From Actinobacteria bacterium UBA2279 (lineage in GTDB: Bacteria; Actinomycetota; Coriobacteriia; Anaerosomatales; Anaerosomataceae): a DNA stretch of 64,000 bases. This document shows, one piece after another, positions 26,327 through 35,700 of this stretch (its first letter is position 1; each line of letters starts with the position of its first letter). Both the position numbers and the translations under genes were made by a program. The notes below the pieces were generated by a model that had not been told where the DNA came from, did not search any database, and saw only the letters and a program-made list of their open reading frames with translations. Location of the stretch: assembly GCA_002347365.1 (NCBI GenBank), contig DDWT01000032.1, positions 17,199 to 81,198 on the forward strand. The letters run 5' to 3'.

Positions 26327-26666
26327 CGAACAGGTAGCAGTACTCGACGCCATTCATGCTGGCGAGTGGGTCGTGGCGCGAGTCGCAGGACTGACGCTGG
26401 AGCACTTCAGTGGCGATGAGGTCCTGCGTGCTGCGATCGAGCGGAAGCTCGAGGTCGTTGGCGAGGCGCTCTCGCGGGCCGAGAGGGCAGGAGCTGATCT
26501 TGCCGGCGCGGTCCCCCAGCTCCGGAAGGTGATCGGTCTCCGAAACGTCCTGGCACATGCCTACGACATGGTGGACGCGAAGCTGATCTACGCAATCTCG
26601 GTGAACCACGTGCCCATCCTGCTGGAGGCGCTACACCGAATCCTGGCCACAGACGACGCCGAGTGA
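26313..26666 (+). CDS. hepT: HepT-like RNase toxin (HEPN)
   Basis: The 117-residue protein is a HEPN-domain HepT: LRNVLAHAYD near residue 79 is the RX4HXY catalytic motif, with the helical bundle VLDAIHAGEWV before it. The only start in the frame is TTG 26313, overlapping the antitoxin by 14 bases. HepT proteins cleave RNA and are neutralised by oligo-AMPylation of the motif Tyr by MntA. Confidence 0.83.
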   Translation: MRSRDEQVAVLDAIHAGEWVVARVAGLTLEHFSGDEVLRAAIERKLEVVGEALSRAERAGADLAGAVPQLRKVIGLRNVLAHAYDMVDAKLIYAISVNHVPILLEALHRILATDDAE

Positions 26667-26714
26667 CGCTCACCCTCCTGTGCAGAGCGTCTCCGCCGAG
26701 AGCGGGACGCGTGC

Positions 26715-27569
26715 CTACGCAGCGTGCCGCAGCGTTGCGAGCGCGCGGAGTAGGGTCCGGGTCCCGGAGCTGCCGAAATCGACCGTGAGGGTCTCGTGGC
26801 CGATCTTGACCACGGTGCCCACTCCCCAGCTCGCGTGGAAGACGGAGTCTCCCACCTTGAGCGGATCCGTCGGGCTGATCTCAGAGGACTTCGAATGCTC
26901 CTCCGGAGCCAGCTCCGCCAGGAACTTCAGTGCAGCCTTGCTCTCTCTGCCCTCCAGCTCCTCGGCAAGCTTGGAGACGGAGTTCCCAAGACTGGCTACC
27001 ACGTTGTCGCCGAGTTCCCAGATGACAGCCGGCTTCAGCCGCCGTATTGCGTAGAGTTTCAGGCTGTCCCTCAGTGTGTCGAAGGCGCGTGCGAGCACCA
27101 GTGTGCCTCCCGGGCCCGCCTTCGCAAGGCAACTCACGGCTGTCTCAGAGAGACTGGAGCGGCGGCCCGCCGTCACGACGGCCACTGCCACGCCCACGAG
27201 CGGATCATCGTGCCTGGTGCGCGCTTCACGTGTGTCATCACGTAGAGACTTCGTGATTCGGCCTGCGATGACACGCAGGCAATCGCTCATGATGCCCAGA
27301 GTGGTCTCTTCGTCAGCCGGGGCCTTCGACATAAGGGCATCGAGCACTGCGCATGAGGCCTCCCCCGACAGGCCCGCCTTCTTGTGGGCTGCCTGCACCA
27401 CGATGGGCGCGAAGGTCGTAGCGTGTTTCTTGAGCCAGACCGCAAGTCGTTCGATGGACTCGGCGTCTTCGGCCGCAAGTAAGCCGGCTACTGTGGCGTC
27501 GCTGAGACCCACGGGCTCCGCGTCAGCGGAGTCGACGGGAGGGTTCATGATATTGGATTTCGTATCCAC
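26715..27569 (-). CDS. Helical-repeat protein with C-terminal tudor-like domain
   Basis: The 284 residues are mostly alpha-helical repeats (about 20-215). The C-terminal 50 residues, VGDSVFHASWGVGTVVKIGH, then TVDFGSSGTRTLL, look like the tudor/SH3 barrel at the end of PcrA/UvrD helicases and of CarD-type RNA polymerase-binding proteins. No helicase domain is present. GTG 27569 is used; ATG 27548 is an alternative and neither has a good SD. Possibly a protein that contacts RNA polymerase. Not assigned to a family. Confidence 0.65.
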   Translation of the reverse strand: MDTKSNIMNPPVDSADAEPVGLSDATVAGLLAAEDAESIERLAVWLKKHATTFAPIVVQAAHKKAGLSGEASCAVLDALMSKAPADEETTLGIMSDCLRVIAGRITKSLRDDTREARTRHDDPLVGVAVAVVTAGRRSSLSETAVSCLAKAGPGGTLVLARAFDTLRDSLKLYAIRRLKPAVIWELGDNVVASLGNSVSKLAEELEGRESKAALKFLAELAPEEHSKSSEISPTDPLKVGDSVFHASWGVGTVVKIGHETLTVDFGSSGTRTLLRALATLRHAA

Positions 27570-27768
27570 TGGAGTCGTATCGCCTCGGATGCTAGTAGTG
27601 CGCTGTCACTGCGCGGACCTCGACCATCGGGGGGAACTCGATCGAGTTCCGAACGAAGCGTGCTGGGAGGCCGGATACTACATTCTACCACGTGAGCAGC
27701 GCGCCTGGTGAAGGGACGACGTTCGTACTATGGTTGCCGTGGGGGCTCGATAAGGCGAGGAGATAGCG

Positions 27769-29145
27769 ATGAGGACCCGAATCAGCATAGCGGCCCTGCT
27801 GCTGATGGTGCTCCTGGCGCTGGCGTCACCCGCTCTTGCTGCCAGCGTCGCCGTCCAACCCGGCAACGCCACTGCGGATGGTTTCCTCCCATCCACAGGG
27901 TGCGGTTGTCATGGCCCCCTCGTCGCAGCCTGGTCGCCGTCGATGCATGCCCAGGCGATCGTGGACCCCGTGTTCCTCACCAAGGTAGCTGAAGCACAGG
28001 CGGAAGCGGGAGAAGAGACCGCGATCTTCTGCAAGCGGTGCCATTCGCCGATCGGCAACATGACAGGAGACTCCGACGGAGTCGCCAGCGAGGTCGCGGG
28101 CGAGGGCGTCACCTGCATGTTCTGTCACCAGGTCACCGGTCTGGACGGTGAACCGGCCAACACCGGCTTCCTGCTGCAACCCGACCTCACTCGGCGAGCG
28201 CAACTCACCGACCCTGCGGCCCCCCATCCTGCGACATACTCCGAGCTCCACACGACCGCCGAGTTCTGCGGCGGATGCCACAACGTGGACCACCCCACCA
28301 ACGGCACGCATCTCGAATCGACCTACGCCGAGTGGGCGTCGAGCCCCTACGCGGACGAAGGCATAGTGTGCCAGGACTGCCACATGAGCAGCGCCCCCGG
28401 CGTCATCGGGCCGAGCACCGGCACGGCGTGCTCCACCGGTAAGGAGCGCGACAACATCTTCTCGATGTCGTTTGTCGGCGCCAACGTCGGGCAGGGTCCT
28501 TCGGATGCCTCGACCGCGCTGTTGAAGACCGCAGCCAGCATCGAGCTACAGTCGCCCGAGGTCGTCTCGGCAGGATCGGTAGCCACCATGACGGTCACCA
28601 TCACCAACAAGGGTGCCGGTCACTATCTGCCCACCGGCCTCACCGAGGTACGCGAGATGTGGCTCAGCGTGTATGCCAAGGGCGTGGACGGGGCGATCAC
28701 CCAGATCGGGGAGCGGCTCTTCCACACCGTGATGAAGGGTGCAGACGGCTCGTTCCCGGTCGAGATGTGGGATGCCGTCGGGATACAGAGCGATGATCGC
28801 ATCCCGCCGCGGGAGTCGGCGCGCGAGGAGTACTTCTTCGAGATGCCGGCGGATGCCGAGAGCATCACGGTGTTCGCGGTGCTGAACTATCGTTCGGTAC
28901 CAGATGAGCTAGCCGAGAAGGCCGGCGTGGAGAACCCCACGACAGAGATGGTGTCCACGAGCCAGGCTGTGTTCGCAACGCAGGGCGCCAAGGATGCGGC
29001 ATCTGCGGAGGGCACAACTGACGCAACGGACACTCAGGGACTGAGCATATGGGTCGTTGTCCTTGGCGCGGTACTTGTCCTTGCGGTTGCCGCTTTGACC
29101 GGCGCGAAGATCCTGGCGTCACACAAGCGGCTGAAGCAAGGCTGA
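27769..29145 (+). CDS. Exported multihaem c-type cytochrome, membrane-anchored
   Basis: The 458-residue protein has a Sec signal peptide ending near ALAASV and four CXXCH haem sites: CKRCH (about 87), CMFCH (about 115), CGGCH (about 165) and CQDCH (about 203). A fifth, CGCH near residue 46, has a single intervening residue and is not a standard site. A beta-sandwich region (about 255-385) and a C-terminal helix (about 425-445) follow. Such proteins carry electrons outside the membrane of anaerobes, for instance to nitrite, metals or extracellular acceptors. ATG 27769 follows GCGAGGAGATAGCG. Confidence 0.87.
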   Translation: MRTRISIAALLLMVLLALASPALAASVAVQPGNATADGFLPSTGCGCHGPLVAAWSPSMHAQAIVDPVFLTKVAEAQAEAGEETAIFCKRCHSPIGNMTGDSDGVASEVAGEGVTCMFCHQVTGLDGEPANTGFLLQPDLTRRAQLTDPAAPHPATYSELHTTAEFCGGCHNVDHPTNGTHLESTYAEWASSPYADEGIVCQDCHMSSAPGVIGPSTGTACSTGKERDNIFSMSFVGANVGQGPSDASTALLKTAASIELQSPEVVSAGSVATMTVTITNKGAGHYLPTGLTEVREMWLSVYAKGVDGAITQIGERLFHTVMKGADGSFPVEMWDAVGIQSDDRIPPRESAREEYFFEMPADAESITVFAVLNYRSVPDELAEKAGVENPTTEMVSTSQAVFATQGAKDAASAEGTTDATDTQGLSIWVVVLGAVLVLAVAALTGAKILASHKRLKQG

Positions 29146-29328
29146 GCGCGCCACGCAGGGTCAGATCCTCGTTGGCTCGGGTTCTCCATTCCGCGTCGCT
29201 CCTTCCACCCTGTCCACGGGTGATCTCACGTGGTGAGTGCTTGTGAATGGCGGCGCAAGTGGCAGAAAACACTGTAGCTGAGATATGGGAGGCCTCGGTA
29301 TCACCAGCAAGTATCAAAGATTGCGATA

Positions 29329-29357
29329 TTGACACATATTACAAAGGAAAGAAGAAT
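29329..29357 (+). promoter_or_regulatory. Promoter reading into the inverted-repeat element
   Basis: TTGACA (29329-29334, consensus), a 17-base spacer and AAGAAT (29352-29357). The start would fall about 15 bases before the left repeat arm. Confidence 0.45.
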
Positions 29358-29377
29358 CAGTGAACACACGAGCGGAC

Positions 29378-29525
29378 GCGTGTGAGCCAATCAGAGGGTA
29401 GGGTGCCCGAACGGTGGCAGTGCCGGCTGCCTTCGGGCGAGCGCCCAACCACATACATGGAGCCCCCTTACCAACTCCGTGAAAGTCACAAACGGGAGTC
29501 CCTACCCTCTGATTGGCTCACACGC
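29378..29525. repeat. 148-bp element bounded by perfect 26-bp inverted repeats
   Basis: Bases 29378-29403 are the exact reverse complement of 29500-29525 (26 of 26). Inside are GCCCGAA (29405-29411)/TTCGGGC (29432-29438) enclosing GGCAG (29416-29420)/CTGCC (29427-29431). It could be a MITE-like element or a structured RNA. No target duplication is evident and no transposase is nearby. Confidence 0.75.
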
Positions 29526-29677
29526 ATCGTTTGCGGAGGGTTCTTCGCGTGTCGACATGTCGCACGGTGGTCTCGACCGTGGTCTCGGAGATCGTCAGAC
29601 CCCCGAGCACACCTCCTTGGGAGACCGCCGCTGCGTTGGGTGACCGGCCCCGGATCGTCGGCCACGTTGAAGATAGG

Positions 29678-29704
29678 AGAGCCGGGCCCGCAGGGTTCGG
29701 CTCT
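29678..29704 (-). terminator. Terminator of the NmrA-like gene
   Basis: AGAGCCG (29678-29684) pairs with CGGCTCT (29698-29704), with further inner pairing; on the minus strand it is followed by a T-rich ATCTTC. Confidence 0.5.
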
Positions 29705-29707
29705 TCG

Positions 29708-30577
29708 CTATTCGGAGGCGATCTTCTCGGCAAGCAATTCCCGCATGCTCTTCGGCGCCTGGCCGGTGAGCTTCTCGATGCCACCAAGGTGGGCCTTCTC
29801 CATGCGGTGCTCGGCGATGGCGATGTACATCGTCGCGAGAACCACAGCATCCTGCTCAGACATGCCCTCCTCCATGCGAATCTGCACGTAGTCGGCGGGC
29901 TCCGCAGGGACGTAGATGATGTCCTCGCCGGTCACTTCTGCTGCGATCTTGCACAGATCCTCGGTCGACAACATCTCGGGACCGACGAACTCGGGGATGG
30001 TGCCCGCGATCTTGTCCGAGAGCAGCAACTTGGCGGTCGCGCGCGCGATGTCGTCGCGTGACACGTATGGCGCCTTGCCGCTGGCGGTCGGATAGGGGAT
30101 ACTCCCCAGCTCGATGATGCTTGGGAGCCAGTCGACGAGTTCATCAGCGTACGGACCGGTGCGTATGATCGTCCACGGAAGCCTGCTCTGGAACAGCGCC
30201 ATCTCGGCGTAGACGTTCGCAGGGTTGAGCGCGAACGGATTGCCCGGAGTGGTGCCCTCCAGGGTGTACGTCAACAGGTGCTTGACCTTCGCATACCTCG
30301 CCGAGCGAATCGCATTGTCGTACTGTTCGTGCCGCTCGGCCACCAGTGCTCTGGACGGTATGATCAGGAGTCGTTCGACGCCTTTGAAGGCCGGCTCCAG
30401 CGAATCCGTGTCGTCGTAGTCGCCCTGGCGTACGGTCACTCCGAGGTCGGCGAAGTCCGAGAGCTTCTCGGGCGTGCGCGTGATGGCGATGACGTCCTCG
30501 GCGGGGACGAGCTCCAAGAGCCGGGTGACCACCAGTCTGCCGAGTCTGCCGCTGGCTCCGACGATTCCTATCTTCAC
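29708..30577 (-). CDS. NmrA-like NAD(P)-binding protein (atypical SDR)
   Basis: The 289 residues begin VKIGIVGASGRLGRLVVTRL (GxSGxxG nucleotide loop) and include VRQGDYDDTDSLEPAF and WTIIRTGPYADEL, as in NmrA/QOR2-type atypical short-chain dehydrogenases. The family includes quinone oxidoreductases and redox-sensing regulators without catalysis. GTG 30577 has GAGGAGG upstream. It is divergent from the glmL-like gene with about 125 bases between. Confidence 0.85.
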   Translation of the reverse strand: MKIGIVGASGRLGRLVVTRLLELVPAEDVIAITRTPEKLSDFADLGVTVRQGDYDDTDSLEPAFKGVERLLIIPSRALVAERHEQYDNAIRSARYAKVKHLLTYTLEGTTPGNPFALNPANVYAEMALFQSRLPWTIIRTGPYADELVDWLPSIIELGSIPYPTASGKAPYVSRDDIARATAKLLLSDKIAGTIPEFVGPEMLSTEDLCKIAAEVTGEDIIYVPAEPADYVQIRMEEGMSEQDAVVLATMYIAIAEHRMEKAHLGGIEKLTGQAPKSMRELLAEKIASE

Positions 30578-30702
30578 GAGTGCCTCCTCGTTTCGGGTGC
30601 GGTCAACAGCGTAGCGCATCGCACCGGCAAGGGTGCGACGGGTTGACCCACCGCGCCGGAAGGCATGCAATGGAGGCAGACATCCCGCCGAGAGGAGCGC
30701 GC

Positions 30703-32046
30703 GTGACGCCTGAGCCCCGACGCATCGACGCACTGGTCGCCGAGATCGGCTCCACCACCACGGTCGTTAGCGCGTTCGACGGTCTCGCGGGCTTCCCGCA
30801 GACGACGCCGCATCTGCTGGGACAGGGTTTCGCCGCAACGAGTGTGGGCGAGGGTGACGTGGGTATCGGACTCGACGCCGCACGCACGATGCTGGAAGGC
30901 AAACTCGGTCCGCTTGCGTCCGACGTCACGGTGGCGACTTCCTCGGCAGCGGGCGGGCTCCGCATGACCGTGCACGGTCTCACCCAGAAGATGACGGCGA
31001 TGGCCGCGCGCGAGGCGGCGCTGGGCGCGGGCGCGGTCGTCCGCTACCAGACCGCAGGCAAGTTGCGCGACGGCGACCTGCGCGAGATCGAGGCGGTGCG
31101 CCCCAATCTGGTGCTGCTCGCCGGCGGCGTGGAGGGCGGCGACGCCGAGGTCGTGCTGCACAACGCGCAGCGACTGACGGCACTCATGGTGCGGCCGGTG
31201 GTCGTCTACGCCGGCAACTCCGTGGTGGCCGAGGAGGCCCGCGAGCTCCTGGAGAGCGCCGGCTTCGGCGTGCTCATCACGCGCAACGTCTATCCCGCGG
31301 TGGACGAGCTCGACATCTTGCCGGCGCGTCACGTCATCCACGACGCGTTCGAGGAGCACATCATCCACGCACCGGGCATGGAGCGCATCGGCGAGTGGGC
31401 GAGCGGGCGCATCCTGCCCACCCCGGGTGCCGTGCTGATCGCCGCCGAGCTGCTTGCCTCTGCCGAGGGAGATCTCGTTGTCGTGGACGTGGGTGGCGCT
31501 ACCACCGACGTGCACTCGGTGACCGACGGCAGCCCGGAGATAGCCGCTATCACGCTCGATCCGCAACCGCACGCCAAGCGCACGGTCGAGGGTGATCTGG
31601 GGACCTTCGTGAGCGCCGCCACTGTAGCCGAGCTGCTGCCACCCGAGCAGCGCCCCGACCCCCTGCCGCCCGCGCTCCCCGCCACGCCGGCGGAGATCGC
31701 GGCCGCCGCGCTGCTCGCGCGCACCGCCACCGTCACGGGCATGCAACGCCATGCGGGCGCGCTCACACACTTGTACACGCCAACGGGTCGCAAGACGGTG
31801 GCGCGCGGCCGCGATCTTACCGCGTGCCGACTCGTCGTCGGCACCGGCGGCGCGCTCACCCGCCTTCCGGGTGGCATCGAGATGCTGCGCGCCGCCGTCG
31901 GCGATGGCGGGGAGCGCTTGCTGCCACCCGCAGACGCGCGGATCGCGCTCGATCGCGACTACGTCTTCGCGTGCTGCGGCGCGCTCGCCTCGCGCTTCCC
32001 GGCCGAGGCGGTCGTCGCGCTGATGCGCAGGAGCATGGGGGAGTAG
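30703..32046 (+). CDS. GlmL/MutL-type ATPase, probable D-ornithine aminomutase chaperone
   Basis: The 447-residue protein has an actin-like/ASKHA fold: ALVAEIGSTTTVVSAFDG (phosphate-1 loop, near residue 10), VVDVGGATTDVHSV (phosphate-2, near 260) and LVVGTGGALTRLPGG (adenosine, near 380). GlmL/MutL proteins accompany glutamate mutase and, in ornithine fermenters, the ora genes. They are believed to maintain or reactivate the B12 mutase. The start GTG follows GAGAGGAG. It is 5 kb from oraE here, so the link is by family knowledge rather than adjacency. Confidence 0.83.
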   Translation: MTPEPRRIDALVAEIGSTTTVVSAFDGLAGFPQTTPHLLGQGFAATSVGEGDVGIGLDAARTMLEGKLGPLASDVTVATSSAAGGLRMTVHGLTQKMTAMAAREAALGAGAVVRYQTAGKLRDGDLREIEAVRPNLVLLAGGVEGGDAEVVLHNAQRLTALMVRPVVVYAGNSVVAEEARELLESAGFGVLITRNVYPAVDELDILPARHVIHDAFEEHIIHAPGMERIGEWASGRILPTPGAVLIAAELLASAEGDLVVVDVGGATTDVHSVTDGSPEIAAITLDPQPHAKRTVEGDLGTFVSAATVAELLPPEQRPDPLPPALPATPAEIAAAALLARTATVTGMQRHAGALTHLYTPTGRKTVARGRDLTACRLVVGTGGALTRLPGGIEMLRAAVGDGGERLLPPADARIALDRDYVFACCGALASRFPAEAVVALMRRSMGE

Positions 32047-32088
32047 CCGGTTGTGGCGTCGCGGGGACGGCGCTACAGGAGGGGGACG

Positions 32089-32793
32089 ATGATGAGGGGC
32101 ACGTGGTCTGCTCGATGGCTGGGCTCGGCACTTGCGGTGGTGGCGCTCTCACTGGTGCTCGCGGCCTGCGGAGGAACGTCGGATCCGAAGGGCGTGGACG
32201 AGCCCGGCGGTATCCCGGACGACCCGGAGCTCGTCAACGAGGCGGCACAGGACGTCGACCTCATCCCTGCGGGAACCGAGATCGCCGAGGGCGGCGGCGG
32301 ACCTATCCAGTACACCTTCCGCGAGGAGTGGCGCCGCGCACTGCCCGAGGCGCAGAAGTGGCGTATCGGCGCGTATCTCATCTCGGCGGTGGGCGACTAC
32401 ATCAACAACGAGGGTGTGCCCAGTGAGTGGCGCTTCTCGTTCATCTCGGACAGAGACCCCGGCGAGCTGCTGTTCGTCTACATGGACCCGTGGGGAAAGA
32501 TCACCCGAACCGAGGAGCTCGCAGACGACGAGATGATGGCCAACGTCAGCGAGTACGACAAACCGATGGCGTATGAGGTCATCGACAGCGATGTGGCCGT
32601 GCGGATCGCCACCGACCAGCTCGGCGAACGCTACAACCTGGCCGACACGAAAGACCCGCGCATCTCGCTCGGCTGGAGCGCGATAGACGGCTCGGGTCCG
32701 TACTGGGAGTACAGCCTGTTCGACAACGCGACGGCGACCTACATCTTCGCGCAGATCGATGCGCTGACAGGAGAGGTGACCGAGCAGGAGTAG
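32089..32793 (+). CDS. Lipoprotein of unknown function
   Basis: The 234-residue protein has a signal peptide ending in lipobox LVLAAC (Cys near residue 27) and then an acidic soluble domain with FREEWRRALPEAQKWRIGAY and WRFSFISDRDPGELLFVYMD, resembling PepSY-like alpha/beta domains. ATG 32089 lies behind AGGAGGGGG. It is 42 bases after glmL and probably co-transcribed, but no functional link is clear. Confidence 0.75.
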   Translation: MMRGTWSARWLGSALAVVALSLVLAACGGTSDPKGVDEPGGIPDDPELVNEAAQDVDLIPAGTEIAEGGGGPIQYTFREEWRRALPEAQKWRIGAYLISAVGDYINNEGVPSEWRFSFISDRDPGELLFVYMDPWGKITRTEELADDEMMANVSEYDKPMAYEVIDSDVAVRIATDQLGERYNLADTKDPRISLGWSAIDGSGPYWEYSLFDNATATYIFAQIDALTGEVTEQE

Positions 32794-32794
32794 A

Positions 32795-35700
32795 CTACTC
32801 GGCCGGTACGGGCGCCGGCTTTCTCACCATGTGAAGGAGCCGCTCCTTGCGATTCTCCAGCAGGTCGTAAACGACCGGCACCACGATCAGTGTGAGCGCC
32901 GTGGAGGTCGTCAGTCCGCCCACCACGATGATCGCGAGCGACTGTGACGACATCACGCCGCCGCCCATGCCGCTTGCCATCGGGATCAGCGCCATGATCG
33001 TGGTGAGTGCCGTCATCATGATCGGGCGCATGCGGTTCGCACCTGCATCGAGCAGTGCGTCATGTCGCGAAAGCCCGTCGGCGAGTTTCTGGTTCACACG
33101 CTCGATGAACATGATGGCGTTGGTCGTCACCAGACCGATGAGCATCAGCGCACCGATCATTGCAGGCATGTCGAGGGGCTGTCCGGTGATGAACAGGCCG
33201 ACGATGCCGCCGATGATAGCGAGCGGGAGCGAGAACATGATGGCCAGCGGCGCGATCGCCTCACCGAACGTGAGTACCATGACCAGGTAGACAGCCGCGA
33301 TCGCGACGAGCATGGCGATGCCCAGCTGCTTGAAGCTCTCGTTCATCATGCTGGCGATGCCCGAGGTCTCCACCTCGACGCCCTTGGGAAGATCGAGCTC
33401 GCCTACTGCGGCCTCCACCGCGGTGATGACCGTGCTCGTATCGCGGACGGTGACGGCTGCCGAGACCGAGGCGAATTCGCGCCCGTCACGGGTGAGTACG
33501 GAGACGGGCGTCTCGATCACTGCCACGTCAGCGATATCGCCGATGCGGATCTCGTCGCCCAGCGGCGTGGAGAGGGTGTGGTCGGCGATCGTCTGAGCAG
33601 ATGTCACCTCGCCCAGCTGTGTGATGTATTTGACCTCGGTGTCTCGACCGTCGAGCTCGATGAAGCCCGCGCTCTGCTCGGCAACGTAGCCGCGCACCAT
33701 ACCCGCGACCATCGCCGCGTTCAGGCCGACATCGGCAGCCTTCACCTGATCGACGTCCACGGTGATCTGCGGACGGGTCTCGCTGAGGTTGCTCGTGACG
33801 TTTTGGAGGCCGTCGAGTCCTGCGATCGCGCCCTCGATCTGTGTTGCGGCTGTGCCGATGGCCTCCATCGTGGGCCCGGTCACGACCAGGTCGACCGAGT
33901 TGGCCGAGCCGCCCATGGATGAGATCTCGCCCACCTTGACCTCGGCGCCGTCAGCGAGCAGCGGGTCGGCGAGCGCGTGCATGCGCTTGCCGGCTTCGGT
34001 CATGTCGGTCTCGGGATCGAAGGCCACGAAGACCGTACCGCGGTTGCCGCTGAGCGCGCCGCCGCCCACCATGCTGAAGCCGCCCGATGAGCGAACTGAA
34101 GTCGTGTAGAAGATGACGTGGTCTTCGGTGGCCAGGCCCTTCTCGATGCGCGCCAGGGCGGCGTCGACATCGGCGGGAGCGTAGCCTGCCGGATACTCCA
34201 CGTCGATCTGGATGTAGGGCTCAGACATGGAGCTCATGAAGCCCATGCCGATGACCGGGACCAGGGCCAGCGAGCCGGCCAGCAGCAGAGCTGCCGTGAC
34301 CATGACGACGCCCTTGTGGCCGAGCGCCCACTCCAGCGTGCGCCGGTAGGCACGTCCCGTTCGGGTGTTGCCCTCGTCGCGAGGCTTGACCTTGGTGTCC
34401 AGCAGCGACCACTTGGCCAGCAGCGGCACGACCGTCACAGACACCAGCAGCGAGGCCGCGAGCGCGACCGCCACAGTGAGCGCGAAGGGCGTGAAGATCT
34501 TGCCGACGATCCCCTCGACCAGTGCCATGGGAGCGAAGACCGCCATCGTCGTGATGGTGGACGACGTGATGGCGCTGGAGACCTCGGAAGTGGCCTTGCG
34601 GATCATCTCGGGCGTACGCTCTGCGCCCGCCTGGATGTGGTTGAAGATGTTCTCGATGACAACGATGGAGTCGTCCACGACCCGGCCGATGGCCACGGTG
34701 AGACCACCCAGAGTCATGATGTTCATCGTCACGCCGACGAACTTCATGGCGAGAAGCGCGATGATGACCGACAGCGGGATCGATATCGCCGAGATGATCG
34801 TAGAGCGCCAGTTGCGCAGGAACAGCAGGATGATCATAAAGGCGAACAGCGCGCCCAGCAGACCCTCCCGGATCATGTCCGCGATCGAGTCCTCGATGAT
34901 GACGGAGCCGTCGTAGGTGTAGTTGATCTCGGCGTCGGCCGGCAGCTGAGAACTCACTGCCTCCAGTGCGTCACGCACACCCTGCGCCGTGTCGACGGTG
35001 TTGGCCTCCTGGGTCTTGACGATGTCGAACAGCACGGCGGGCTTGCCGGCCGCCCGGCTGAAGGAGCTGCCGGAGCCGTCGTCATAACTCAAGTCAGCCA
35101 ATTCGCCGAGAGAAACGAGTTCGATCTCAAGCTCACCCATCTCCATGTCCGGCGATACCGTCATGGAACCGGAGGGCGCCGACATCGAAGGCATGCTCGG
35201 GGGAGCGGTCGCGCTGCCGGCCGCTGCCTGCAGCGCTGCCAGCTGTGCTTTAAGCCCGCTGACCGCGCTGGTCAGACCCGGGATCACCTGGGTTTCGAGG
35301 GCGGTAGCGGTTGCGTCCGCGGTCATGTACTCGGGTGTGTTCGTCGCGTCCTGGCTCTCCAGGTCGCGCATCACGGACTGCGCGCCTGTGAGCTGGATCT
35401 TCGCGTCCAGCAACTGCGCCTGCAGGTCTTGCAGTGCGGCTACCATTCCGGTCTGCATGCCAAGACCCGCGGCCATGTCGCCCATGCCGGTCCCGATGCT
35501 TCCCACAGCACTGCCAAGCTGGCCCACGGCGCCGCCGATCTGGCCGACCGCACTGCCGAGAGCCCCCATGCCCTCGCCCATCTGGGCGAAAGCGTCAGCG
35601 TACATCTCGTTCGCGTTCGGGTAGATGGCGATCTGCAGGTTCTCGAGATCCTCGATGCTGTTGATGGCGCCGCTGACACGGATCGGGTTGTCTACGGAGT

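Larger units (their letters stand above)
29146..29707. other. 562-base intergenic region without a gene
   Basis: No credible coding frame. Bases 29270-29377 are AT-richer than the surroundings and carry a promoter-like pair; 29378-29525 is a perfect inverted-repeat element; 29678-29704 is a terminator for the minus-strand gene. I see nothing specific in 29526-29677. Confidence 0.7.

Noticed and set aside
27769..29145. CGCH near residue 46 of the cytochrome as a fifth haem site
   Set aside because: It has one residue, not two, between the Cys, so I count only four CXXCH sites.
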